Part shown: piece after piece, positions 52,030 through 59,629 of the stretch
Layout: the number at the start of each line of letters is the position of its first letter
Numbering within the stretch: the first letter of the stretch is position 1
From: Ancylobacter radicis
GTDB taxonomy: Bacteria > Pseudomonadota > Alphaproteobacteria > Rhizobiales > Xanthobacteraceae
NCBI RefSeq assembly: GCF_018449475.1
Contig: NZ_JAHCQH010000020.1
Span: 62,001 to 126,000, forward strand
Direction: 5' to 3'
DNA: 64,000 nucleotides
Notes under the pieces: generated by a model
What the model saw: only the letters and a program-made list of their open reading frames with translations
Databases searched by the model: none
Told to the model about the DNA's origin: nothing
Made by a program: the position numbers and the translations under genes

Positions 52030-52872
52030 TCACCGCTCTGCGCGGCTGCACAGCCGGTGCATCTTTTCCAGGTCAGCGTTATTGGCCGGCACATAGGCCA
52101 TCAGCCTGAGGTCCGGTCTGCCGTCGATGGCAAAGGACGAGAATTCGAAAGTGATCTCGCCAACGGCTGCGTGGCAGATCGTCTTCACGCCTTCCCCGGT
52201 CATCTGCACGTCGTTCTCGCTCCACAGGCGTGTGAAGTCGGCGCTTTTGGCGGAGAGTTCCGCGACCAGTTCGCGCGCCCGCTCGTCCTCACCCGCCCGC
52301 GCGGATTCGGCGCGAAAGGTGGCTACCAGGAAACGTGCGACGGCTTCCCAATCGCCCTGGGCCGCGCGGGTCGCCGGATTGAGGAACATCCGTCGCAAGA
52401 TGTTGCGCTCATTTGGCGCGAGGGCTTCGTAGTCGGTGAGAACAAGCCGTGCGGCGCGGTTCCAGCCGATGATGTCCCATGTCGACGTTGCGACGGTCGC
52501 CGGGATCATCGGCATGGCGTCGAGGAACCGTTGCAGCCGCCCCGAAATGCCCTGCTGCGCCGGGATGCGAGCTTTCGGCGGATGGCCGATGCCGACCAGG
52601 AACAGGTGCTCCCGCTCCGCCTCGGTCATCATGAGCGCATTGGCGAGGCTGTCGAGCACGCGCGGCGAGGGGGCGCCGCCGCGGCCCTGTTCGAGCCATG
52701 TGTACCAGGTGGTGCTGATATGGGCCCGCTGGGCCACTTCCTCCCGCCGCAGACCCGGCGTGCGCCGACGACCGCCAAAGCCGAGAGCGGCGGCGTCGAG
52801 CCGCTGCCGGCGGTCCTTCAGGAACGCGCCAAGGCGGTTTGTTTCGCAGGTGCTGTCCAGTCTGGTAGTCAT
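52030..52872 (-). CDS. XRE-type helix-turn-helix regulator with MmyB-like domain
   Basis: A 280-residue regulator: the N-terminal helix-turn-helix (GLRREEVAQRAHISTTWYTW, RVLDSLANALMMTEAEREHL) is followed by a PAS-like MmyB domain of about 170 residues (TWDIIGWNRAARLVLTDYE, ERNILRRMFLNPATRAAQGD, EITFEFSSFAIDGRPDLRL). This is the widespread group that represses an adjacent divergent dehydrogenase or epimerase gene. The palindrome TTATAC-CC-GTATAA spans its start codon, an autorepression site. It faces the SDR/epimerase gene. The pair interrupts the two hydroxylase operons. Confidence 0.9.
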   Translation of the reverse strand: MTTRLDSTCETNRLGAFLKDRRQRLDAAALGFGGRRRTPGLRREEVAQRAHISTTWYTWLEQGRGGAPSPRVLDSLANALMMTEAEREHLFLVGIGHPPKARIPAQQGISGRLQRFLDAMPMIPATVATSTWDIIGWNRAARLVLTDYEALAPNERNILRRMFLNPATRAAQGDWEAVARFLVATFRAESARAGEDERARELVAELSAKSADFTRLWSENDVQMTGEGVKTICHAAVGEITFEFSSFAIDGRPDLRLMAYVPANNADLEKMHRLCSRAER

Positions 52873-52885
52873 TATACCCGTATAA
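52872..52885. promoter_or_regulatory. Palindromic operator over the start of the XRE-type regulator
   Basis: TTATAC and GTATAA flank CC, a perfect inverted repeat that includes the first base of the start codon. The site is 66 bases before the divergent epimerase gene, so it could repress both. Confidence 0.55.
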
Positions 52886-52950
52886 AGTCACATCTTTAAC
52901 TGGTTGTATTCTGGCGAATATTCTCCTCCTCGACAAGAAGGAGGACAGTC

Positions 52951-53856
52951 ATGCGAGTATTTGTGACCGGCGCGACCGGCTTCGTCGGCTCCGCCGTGAC
53001 GGCGGAACTGCTGGCTCACGGCCATCGGGTTCTGGGGCTTGCGCGGTCGGATCGGAGTGCGGAGGAACTCGGACGGGTGGGCGCGGAGGTTCTTCGCGGG
53101 AACCTCCAGGCTCCTGAAACGCTTCGGCAGGGCGCGCAGCTCTGTGAGGCCGTCATCCATACCGGCTTCATCCACGACTTCTCCCGGTTCGCGGAAGCCT
53201 GCGCGATCGATCGGGCCGCCATTGAGGCACTCGGCGCGGCCATCGAAGGGACAGCCAAGCCGCTGATCGTCACGGCGGGCCTTGCTTCCCTCAACGCTCC
53301 CGGACCCGTTGCCCTGGAGGTCGACGCCGCCCTCCCTCCGTCCGACAGCTATCCACGGGCCTCCGAAGCCGCGGCGCGGGCTCTCGCCGAGCGCGGCATT
53401 CGGGCGGGGATCATGCGCCTGCCTCCGTCGGTGCATGGCAGAGGCGACCACGGCTTCGTCCCGTTGCTGATCGACATGGCGCGGCGGAAGGGCCGCTCGG
53501 CCTGTATCGGCGAGGGCGAAAACGCCTGGCCCGCCGTGCATGTGGAGGATGCCGCCCGCGCCTTTCGCCTCGCTGTCGAGCATGGGCCGGGCACCGCGAC
53601 ATTCCACGCGGTGGCTGAAGAAGGCATCCCGTTCCGACAGATTGCGCAGGCGATTGCGGCGGGTCTGGGCGTTCCCTTCGTCTCGCTGACGCCGGATGAG
53701 GCGCGCGATCATTTCGGCTGGTTCGTCGACTTCGCGTCGATGGATCAGCGCGCCTCCAGCCGGCAAACCCAGGCCACGCTGAGATGGAGCCCCTCGGGGC
53801 CTGACCTTCTGACCGACATTCAGGAAGCGGGCTATTTCGAATCCCGCCCGCTCTGA
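52951..53856 (+). CDS. NAD-dependent epimerase/dehydratase-type extended SDR
   Basis: A 301-residue extended short-chain dehydrogenase. It begins [20 protein letters not shown] (cofactor motif TGATGFVG), with [20 protein letters not shown] and, in place of the usual YxxxK, the segment [13 protein letters not shown], so the catalytic Tyr is not evident. [20 protein letters not shown] and [18 protein letters not shown] are common in the SDR family of putative NAD-binding sugar-nucleotide-like reductases that partner MmyB-type regulators. AAGGAGG precedes the ATG. The substrate is unknown. Confidence 0.85.
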   Translation: MRVFVTGATGFVGSAVTAELLAHGHRVLGLARSDRSAEELGRVGAEVLRGNLQAPETLRQGAQLCEAVIHTGFIHDFSRFAEACAIDRAAIEALGAAIEGTAKPLIVTAGLASLNAPGPVALEVDAALPPSDSYPRASEAAARALAERGIRAGIMRLPPSVHGRGDHGFVPLLIDMARRKGRSACIGEGENAWPAVHVEDAARAFRLAVEHGPGTATFHAVAEEGIPFRQIAQAIAAGLGVPFVSLTPDEARDHFGWFVDFASMDQRASSRQTQATLRWSPSGPDLLTDIQEAGYFESRPL

Positions 53857-53983
53857 CGGCGAAAGAGGGTCAGAGGCCGAGCCCCCCGGCGACGACGGCC
53901 CCGCGCCGGAGGGCAGGGCGCGTCGCCTCGGTCGAAGCCGCGACTGTCCTACTTTGTATCAATTCTTATCAAGCCGTGCCTTG

Positions 53984-54049
53984 GCGACACATCGCGACAA
54001 AACAAGGCGGAGGCGGCACGCTTCTGCGACACCGCGCCCCTAGCGTTCC
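53984..54049 (+). promoter_or_regulatory. Three-part regulatory element, copy B (hydroxylase-Sox operon)
   Basis: GCGACA at 53984, CGACAA at 53995, GCGACA at 54026 and TAGCGTT at 54041, with the same intervals as copies A and C (11, 42, 15 bases). CTAGCGTTCC closely matches CTAACGTTCC of copy A. It lies about 100 bases before the 2Fe-2S subunit gene that opens the operon. Confidence 0.65.
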
Positions 54050-54146
54050 ACCGTCAACGAACGCACGCCGCGACGCGCGCTGGGCGCCTATGCCTTCAGC
54101 TCCGGGCGGCAACGATATGCACCGTTTCTCCAGTCGGGGTCCCATC

Positions 54147-54605
54147 ATGGTTCAACTCACCATCAACGGGCAGATGCACGAGATCGAGGCCGAGCCCGAT
54201 ACGCCGCTTCTCTGGGTGCTGCGCGAACAGGCTGGCCTCACCGGCACCAAATTCGGCTGTGGCGTCGCGCAATGCGGCGCCTGCACGGTTCACATCGACG
54301 GCGTGGCCACGCGGTCCTGCGTGATGCCGCTGGAAGCCATCGGTGCCGACCAGAAGATCGTGACCATTGAGGGCCTGTCGCCGGATGGCTCGCACCCCGT
54401 GCAGAAGGCCTGGCTGGCGCTTGAGGTTCCGCAGTGCGGCTATTGCCAGACCGGCATGATCATGGCGGTCGCCAGCCTGCTGGAGACCAACCCCAAGCCG
54501 ACCGACGACGACATCAATGCCGAGATCACCAATATCTGCCGCTGCGGCACTTATAACCGCGTCCGAGCCGCCATCCACATGGTGGCCGACGGCAAGGCCG
54601 GCTGA
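54147..54605 (+). CDS. iorA: 2Fe-2S small subunit of a molybdenum hydroxylase (copy 2)
   Basis: A 152-residue two-cluster electron-transfer subunit, closely similar to the one at 49299. Ligands are [16 protein letters not shown] plus RSCVMP for the first cluster and [12 protein letters not shown] with [10 protein letters not shown] for the second. It opens an operon of eight genes running to 60426. The start is MVQLTI; a longer ATG ten codons upstream (54117) is possible. A Tat signal is absent, so export depends on the large subunit. Confidence 0.92.
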   Translation: MVQLTINGQMHEIEAEPDTPLLWVLREQAGLTGTKFGCGVAQCGACTVHIDGVATRSCVMPLEAIGADQKIVTIEGLSPDGSHPVQKAWLALEVPQCGYCQTGMIMAVASLLETNPKPTDDDINAEITNICRCGTYNRVRAAIHMVADGKAG

Positions 54606-54615
54606 GGAGAGCGAG

Positions 54616-56802
54616 ATGAGCATCATTCAGTCGGTATCGCGCCGCAACTTCATCGTCGGCTCCGCCGCCACCGTTGGCGGTCTGTCGCTCGGCTTCCACG
54701 TTCCGTTCGCCGCGCTGGCGCAGGACGCGGCAGCCGCAGGGCCGCCGGAAGTCAATGCCTGGGTCGTGGTGAAGCCCGACGACACGGTCGTCATCCGGGT
54801 GGCCCGCTCGGAAATGGGCCAGGGAACGCTCACCGGCCTTGCCCAACTCGTCGCCGAGGAGCTGGAATGCGACTGGTCGAAGGTCACCACCGAATATCCC
54901 ACGCCGGGTGAGAACCTGAAGCGCGACCGCGTCTGGGGCAGCTATTCCACCGGCGGCAGTCGCGGCATCCGCGATTCCCATGATTACGTCCGCAAGGGCG
55001 GTGCCGCCGCGCGCCACATGCTGATCGCTGCGGCGGCGGCGGAATGGAAGGTGCCGGCCGGCGAATGCACGGCCGCCAACAGCATCATCACCCACACGCC
55101 CAGCGGGCGCACCACCAGCTTCGGCAAGGTCGCCGACGCCGCCGGCCGCCTGACGCCGCCCGCCGAGGTGACGCTGAAGGACCCGAAGGACTGGAAGATC
55201 GCCGGCAAGCCGCTGGCGCGTCTCGACACGGTGGAAAAACTCACCGGCAAGCAGATTTACGGCGCCGACCTCACGCTGCCGGGCATGCTCAACGCCGCCA
55301 TCAAGGCCTGCCCCACCTTCGGCGGCAGGCTGGTGAGCTTCGATGCGGCGGCGGTCGAGAAGATGCCCGGCGTGAAGAAGGTGGTGAAGGTGGACGACAC
55401 CGCCGTCGCCGTCGTCGCCGATACGTGGTGGCGCGCCAAGACGGCGCTTGATGCCCTGCCGATCGTCTGGGATGACGGCCCCAACAAGGGTCTCAGCAGC
55501 GCGAGCATCCGCCAGATGCTGGCGGAGGGGTTGGACGCCACGGATGCCTTCATCGGCAACAGTCAGGGCGATGCCAAGGCCGAGCTGGCCCGCGTGACGG
55601 CCGCCGGCGGCAAGGTGATCACCGCCACCTACGCCTACCCGTACCAGAACCACGCCACCATGGAGCCGATGAACGCCACCGCGCTCTACACCTCGGACAA
55701 ATGCGAGGTGTGGGTGCCGACGCAGAACGGCGAGGCCAGTCTCGCGGCCGTCGCCGAGGCGTCCGGTCTGCCGGTCGCCCAGTGCGAGGTCTACAAGATC
55801 AATCTCGGCGGCGGCTTCGGTCGGCGCGGCAATTTCCAGGACTATGTCCGCCAGTCGGTCAGCATCGCCAAGCAGATGCCCGGCACCCCGGTCAAGCTGC
55901 TGTGGTCGCGCGAGGAGGACATGCTCCACGGCGCCTATCACCCGACCACGCAGGCCAAGCTCACCGGCGCGCTGGACGCGGATGGCAATTTGACCGCGCT
56001 CCACATGCGCATTTCCGGCCAGTCGATCCTTGCCTGGGTGCGGCCGGAAGGCATGCAGGGCGGCATGGACCCGGTGGTGTTCCAGGGGCTGACCGCGAAA
56101 CTGCCGGAAGGCCATCTCGCCTATACCGTGCCCAACCTCCTCATCGATCACGCCATGCGCAACCCGCCGATCCCGCCGGGATTCTGGCGCGGCGTGAACC
56201 TCAACCAGAACGCCATCTACATGGAGTGCTTCGTCGACGAGCTGGCCCATGCGGCCGGCGCCGAGCCGCTCGCCTTCCGGCGCAAGCTGATGGTCAATCA
56301 TCCCAAGCACCTCGCCGTGCTGGAGGCGGCGGCCAGGGGCATCGGTTGGGACACGCCGCCAGCCGAGGGTCGCTTCCGTGGCCTTGGCCAGATCATGGGC
56401 TTCGGCTCCTATGTCGCGGCCGCCGCCGAGGTGTCGGTCGAGGATGGCCAGCTCAAGATCCACCGCATCGTCGCCGCCACCGATCCCGGCCATGTGGTCA
56501 ACCCGGCGCAGGTCGAGCGGCAGGTGGAGGGCTCGTTCGTCTATGGCCTGTCCGCATGCCTCTATGGCGAGTGCACGGTCGCGGGCGGCCGGATGGAACA
56601 GGAGAACTTCGACACGTATGAGGTGCTTCGCATGGCGCAGATGCCGGCGGTGGAGACCATTATCCTGCCCTCCGGCGGCTTCTGGGGCGGTGTTGGCGAG
56701 CCGACCATCGCGGTCGCGGCGCCGGCGGTGCTCAATGCGCTGTTCGCCGCGACCGGCAAGCGTTACCGCACCATGCCGCTGAAGAACCACGAGCTTGCCT
56801 GA
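54616..56802 (+). CDS. iorB: Molybdopterin-binding large subunit of an isoquinoline-1-oxidoreductase-type hydroxylase (copy 2)
   Basis: A 728-residue periplasmic molybdenum hydroxylase subunit with Tat signal SRRNFIVGSAATVGGLSLGF. Its motifs include SEMGQGTLTGLAQLVAEELE, QNHATMEPMNATAL, LGGGFGRRGNFQDY and the active-site Glu in WGGVGEPTIAVAAPAVLNAL. GAGGAGAGCGAG precedes the ATG. The partner subunit gene is immediately upstream, and a cytochrome c gene overlaps the stop (TGATG), suggesting electrons pass to that cytochrome. Its place ahead of Sox-like genes makes a sulfur-containing or Sox-carrier-bound substrate conceivable, but this is inference; the sequence alone does not name the substrate. 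Confidence 0.9.
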   Translation: MSIIQSVSRRNFIVGSAATVGGLSLGFHVPFAALAQDAAAAGPPEVNAWVVVKPDDTVVIRVARSEMGQGTLTGLAQLVAEELECDWSKVTTEYPTPGENLKRDRVWGSYSTGGSRGIRDSHDYVRKGGAAARHMLIAAAAAEWKVPAGECTAANSIITHTPSGRTTSFGKVADAAGRLTPPAEVTLKDPKDWKIAGKPLARLDTVEKLTGKQIYGADLTLPGMLNAAIKACPTFGGRLVSFDAAAVEKMPGVKKVVKVDDTAVAVVADTWWRAKTALDALPIVWDDGPNKGLSSASIRQMLAEGLDATDAFIGNSQGDAKAELARVTAAGGKVITATYAYPYQNHATMEPMNATALYTSDKCEVWVPTQNGEASLAAVAEASGLPVAQCEVYKINLGGGFGRRGNFQDYVRQSVSIAKQMPGTPVKLLWSREEDMLHGAYHPTTQAKLTGALDADGNLTALHMRISGQSILAWVRPEGMQGGMDPVVFQGLTAKLPEGHLAYTVPNLLIDHAMRNPPIPPGFWRGVNLNQNAIYMECFVDELAHAAGAEPLAFRRKLMVNHPKHLAVLEAAARGIGWDTPPAEGRFRGLGQIMGFGSYVAAAAEVSVEDGQLKIHRIVAATDPGHVVNPAQVERQVEGSFVYGLSACLYGECTVAGGRMEQENFDTYEVLRMAQMPAVETIILPSGGFWGGVGEPTIAVAAPAVLNALFAATGKRYRTMPLKNHELA

Positions 56803-57107
56803 TGTGGCGGGTTCATCTCGTACTGGCGGCGCTGTGGATCTTCGTGTCCGCCGCGCCGGCAGATGCCGCGCCGCCGCGCGGGGCGACCTCCTGTTCGGGA
56901 TGCCATCCGCGCACCGCCGGAAAGGGGCCCGTCCCGAGCTTGAACGGACAGCCCGCCGAGCAGATTGTCGCGCAGATGGCGGCGTTCCGCACCGGCGAGC
57001 GCCGCTCGACCGTGATGGCGCGTATCGCCAAGGGTTTCACCGATGAGGAAACGCGCGCCATCGCCGACTATTTCGCCGCGGGCGGCAACGCTCCCGCTCA
57101 GCCGTAG
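56802..57107 (+). CDS. Small periplasmic cytochrome c (class I)
   Basis: A 101-residue cytochrome with a signal peptide ending at ADAAPP. The heme is attached at CSGCHPRTAGKGPVPSLNGQ, and the Met ligand is in RRSTVMARIAKGFTDEETRA, the usual arrangement of small monoheme class I proteins such as those paired with flavocytochrome c or molybdenum hydroxylases. Its start overlaps the hydroxylase stop (ATGTGG with TGA), and its end overlaps the flavoprotein gene by 65 bases in another frame. It may carry electrons from either enzyme to the terminal oxidase. Confidence 0.88.
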   Translation: MWRVHLVLAALWIFVSAAPADAAPPRGATSCSGCHPRTAGKGPVPSLNGQPAEQIVAQMAAFRTGERRSTVMARIAKGFTDEETRAIADYFAAGGNAPAQP

Positions 57108-58359
57108 GAGCGTCTTGCGGGGACTGGCGGCCGGCGCGGGTGTTGCGCTCGGCAGCCCCATGGTCCTCGCGCAGACCGCGCCCAAGGTCGTGGTGATCGG
57201 CGGCGGTTTCGCCGGCGCCAGCTTTGCCCGCGCCATCAAGCGGGAAGACCCGCAAATAGCGGTCGCCCTGATCGAGCCCAATGCGCATTACACCGCCTGC
57301 CCGCTCAGCAATGCGGTGATTGCCGGCCTGCGGGATATGGAGGCGCAGCATTTCGGCTATGCCGGGATCGAGGCGGACGGCATCGTTCACGTGCAGCAGA
57401 AGGCGATCGGGATCGACCCCGAACAGCGCCGCGTGGTGCTCACCGACGAGGTGCGGCTCTCCTATGACCGCCTGATCGTCGCGCCGGGCATCGATATGCG
57501 CCTCGACGCCATTCCCGGCTATGATGCGAATGCCGCCGAACGGATGCCGCACGCCTGGAAGGCGGGGGAGCAGACCTTGCTGCTGCGCCGTCAATTGGAG
57601 GCCATGGAGGATGGCGGGCTGGTCGTCATCTCCGCGCCGGCCAATCCGTTTCGCTGCCCGCCCGGACCCTATGAACGGGCGAGCCTGATCGCGCACTACC
57701 TCAAGGCCAACAAGCCGCGCTCGAAGATCCTCATTCTCGACGCCAAGGAAGCCTTCTCCAAGCAGCGCCTGTTCGAGGCCGGATGGGCCGCGCTCTACCC
57801 CGGCATGATCGAATGGGTGTCGCTGTCCTTCGGCGGCGCGGTGACCGAGGTGGACGTCGCGACCCGGACGCTGCGCACCGAATTTGGCGATCATCGCGCG
57901 GCGGTGGCGAATGTCATCCCCCCGCAGCGCGCCGGGGCCATCGCCGCGCTCGCCGGCGTCGCCGACCGCACGGGCTGGTGCCCGATCGACCCCGTGACTT
58001 TCGAATCCCGGCTGGTGCCGAACATCCACGTCCTCGGCGATGCCGTCATCGGCGGCGCCATGCCGAAATCCGCCTTCAGCGCCAACGCGCAGGCGAAGGC
58101 CGGCGCCGATGCCGTGATCGCCCTGCTGCGCGGCCGGGACCCCAGCGCGCCCAAGCTGATCAACACCTGCTACAGCCTGCTGGCGCCGGATTACGGCATC
58201 TCGATCGCCGGCGTGTACAGCCCCAAGGACGGCCTGCTCGCCGAGGTGGAGGGCGCCGGCGGCACCTCGCCGCTCGATGCGTCCTTGGCCGAGCGCGCCG
58301 AGGAGGCCGCCTATGGCGAGGCGTGGTTCGACACCATCACCGCGGAAGCCTTCGGGTGA
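57043..58359 (+). CDS. Flavocytochrome c sulfide dehydrogenase-type flavoprotein (FccB/SoxF-like)
   Basis: A 438-residue Tat-exported (LSRRSVLRGLAAGAGVALGS) FAD protein of the pyridine nucleotide-disulfide superfamily. FAD motifs are KVVVIGGGFAGASFARAIKR and NIHVLGDAVIGGAMPKSAF. The two cysteines that form the catalytic disulfide in flavocytochrome c are at 205 (NPFRCPPGPYERASL) and 376 (LINTCYSLLAPDYG); an additional Cys is in YTACPLSN. It would oxidise sulfide or polysulfide and pass electrons to the small cytochrome. The start at 57043 lies 65 bases inside the cytochrome gene and keeps the Tat motif; a TTG start at about 57112 would lose it. Confidence 0.85.
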   Translation: MRKRAPSPTISPRAATLPLSRRSVLRGLAAGAGVALGSPMVLAQTAPKVVVIGGGFAGASFARAIKREDPQIAVALIEPNAHYTACPLSNAVIAGLRDMEAQHFGYAGIEADGIVHVQQKAIGIDPEQRRVVLTDEVRLSYDRLIVAPGIDMRLDAIPGYDANAAERMPHAWKAGEQTLLLRRQLEAMEDGGLVVISAPANPFRCPPGPYERASLIAHYLKANKPRSKILILDAKEAFSKQRLFEAGWAALYPGMIEWVSLSFGGAVTEVDVATRTLRTEFGDHRAAVANVIPPQRAGAIAALAGVADRTGWCPIDPVTFESRLVPNIHVLGDAVIGGAMPKSAFSANAQAKAGADAVIALLRGRDPSAPKLINTCYSLLAPDYGISIAGVYSPKDGLLAEVEGAGGTSPLDASLAERAEEAAYGEAWFDTITAEAFG

Positions 58360-58823
58360 GGCGGATGACGGGCGCATCGGCCGCTGCCGCCCTGCTCATG
58401 GGGATTCCGGGCACTGCGCGGGCCGACGACACCCCGGTCCGCCCGCTCGCGCCCTATGTCGTCACAGCAGATGCCATCAACGAGCCGCTTGCCGGCCAGC
58501 GCGGGGACCCCGCCCGTGGGCAGGTTCTGCTCAGCGAGCGGCATCGCAGCCTTTGCATTCTCTGCCACGCTTTGCCGTCCGGCGCCGCGCCGCTTCAGGG
58601 CACGCTGGCGCCGAGCCTCGCCGGCATTGGCGCCCGGCTCAGCGAAGGCCAGATCCGGCTGCGCATCGTCGACATGAAGCGGCTCAACCCTTCGAGCATC
58701 ATGCCGGCCTATTATTCGCTCTACAGCGGCGCCCGGACCGCGCCGGCATGGCAGGACAAGCCGGTGCTCGAGGCGGCGGAAATCGAGCATCTGGTCGCCT
58801 ATCTCGTGACGTTGAAGGAGTGA
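58356..58823 (+). CDS. soxX: SoxX-type monoheme cytochrome
   Basis: A 155-residue SoxX-like cytochrome, the small partner of SoxA in thiosulfate oxidation. After a signal peptide ending in TARA it has the heme site RSLCILCHALPSGAAPLQGT, the conserved APSLAGIGARLSEGQIRLRI and the methionine ligand in SSIMPAYYSLY. A GTG start that overlaps the flavoprotein stop gives a signal with an RRM basic start and has GGAAG upstream; ATG at 58365 is the alternative. Close packing with soxY supports co-expression. Normally SoxAX initiates coupling of thiosulfate to SoxYZ. Confidence 0.88.
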   Translation: MRRMTGASAAAALLMGIPGTARADDTPVRPLAPYVVTADAINEPLAGQRGDPARGQVLLSERHRSLCILCHALPSGAAPLQGTLAPSLAGIGARLSEGQIRLRIVDMKRLNPSSIMPAYYSLYSGARTAPAWQDKPVLEAAEIEHLVAYLVTLKE

Positions 58824-58826
58824 GCG

Positions 58827-59312
58827 ATGACCGAGCCCACCACTCGTGATCCCTTGGGCAACACGGCGCTCGGCCGGCGCGCCGTGCTCGCCGGCGGCAT
58901 CGGTCTTCTGGTGCTCGCGCTGTCGGTGCGGGCGCTGGCGCGTCCCTCGCTCCAGCAGGCCGTTGCCGGCTTCACCGGCGGCGCGCCGGTGACGGCAGGG
59001 CGGGTGAAACTCACCCTTCCCCCGTTGGTCGAAAACGGCAATGCGGTCGGCGTCACCATCGACGTCGAGAGCCCGATGACGGCGCAGTCCCATGTGCGCC
59101 GGATCGCCCTGTTCAACGAGAAGAACCCGCAGGCCGACATCGCGGTGTTCCGGCTCGGCCCGCATAACGGCCGGGCGCGCATCGCCACCCGCATCCGGCT
59201 GGCCACCTCCCAGACGGTGATCGCGGTCGCCGAGCTGAGCGACGGCACCTATTGGTCGAGCGAGGCCAATGTCATCGTCACGCTCGCGGCCTGCATCGAG
59301 GACCTGACATGA
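58827..59312 (+). CDS. soxY: SoxY-related carrier protein with AACIE arm
   Basis: A 161-residue periplasmic SoxY-family carrier. The Tat-like signal is LGRRAVLAGGIGLLVLALSV. The immunoglobulin-like core includes VKLTLPPLVENGNAVGVTID and HVRRIALFNEKNPQADIAVF. True SoxY ends in GGCGG, whose Cys carries the sulfur substrate on a flexible arm. Here the end reads VTLAACIEDLT: Cys 156 is kept, but the glycines are replaced and five residues follow. I recall this as a named variant type (SoxY-related, AACIE arm). A changed arm implies a different processing partner or substrate from thiosulfate. Translation of soxZ is coupled by an ATGA overlap. Confidence 0.88.
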   Translation: MTEPTTRDPLGNTALGRRAVLAGGIGLLVLALSVRALARPSLQQAVAGFTGGAPVTAGRVKLTLPPLVENGNAVGVTIDVESPMTAQSHVRRIALFNEKNPQADIAVFRLGPHNGRARIATRIRLATSQTVIAVAELSDGTYWSSEANVIVTLAACIEDLT

Positions 59313-59629
59313 CCAAAGCCCTCGTCAGCGTTCCCAAGACCGCCCGGCGCGGCGACATCATCGACATAAGGGCGATGATCGCCCACCCGATGGAGACCGG
59401 CTACCGCATGGGGCCGAACGGCGTCGAGATCCCCCGGCGGATCATCACGCGGTTCGTCTGCACCTATGGCGGCGAGGAGGTGTTCTTCGCCGAGTTCTTC
59501 CCCGCCGTCTCGGCCAATCCCTTCGTGTCGTTCAGCCTCATCGCCTCGGCCAGCGGCACGGTTGGGTTTGAATGGACCGACGATCAGGGACAGACGGAAA
59601 GCGCCAGCGCCGAGATCGTGGTGACCTGA
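59309..59629 (+). CDS. soxZ: SoxZ carrier partner
   Basis: A 106-residue SoxZ-type protein, the non-covalent partner that wraps SoxY. It starts ALVSVPKTARRGDIIDIRAM and carries the conserved IAHPMETGYRMGPNGVEIPR, RRIITRFVCTYGGEEVFFAE and FEWTDDQGQTESASAEI. SoxZ has no signal; it is exported as a complex with SoxY's signal. The start overlaps the soxY stop, and its own stop overlaps the soxA start. A Cys in RFVCTYGG is also common in SoxZ. This pairing confirms that the AACIE protein forms a YZ-type complex. Confidence 0.9.
   Translation: MTKALVSVPKTARRGDIIDIRAMIAHPMETGYRMGPNGVEIPRRIITRFVCTYGGEEVFFAEFFPAVSANPFVSFSLIASASGTVGFEWTDDQGQTESASAEIVVT

Noticed and set aside
54526-56790. 754-codon minus-strand frame opposite the second hydroxylase large subunit
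   Set aside because: It mirrors a strongly conserved enzyme gene and shows no recognisable motif.
59285-59312. SoxY end taken as a frameshift of a normal GGCGG tail
   Set aside because: Neither other frame gives a GGCGG end, the stop overlaps soxZ in the usual coupled way, and the cysteine is in the expected place, so the variant appears genuine.
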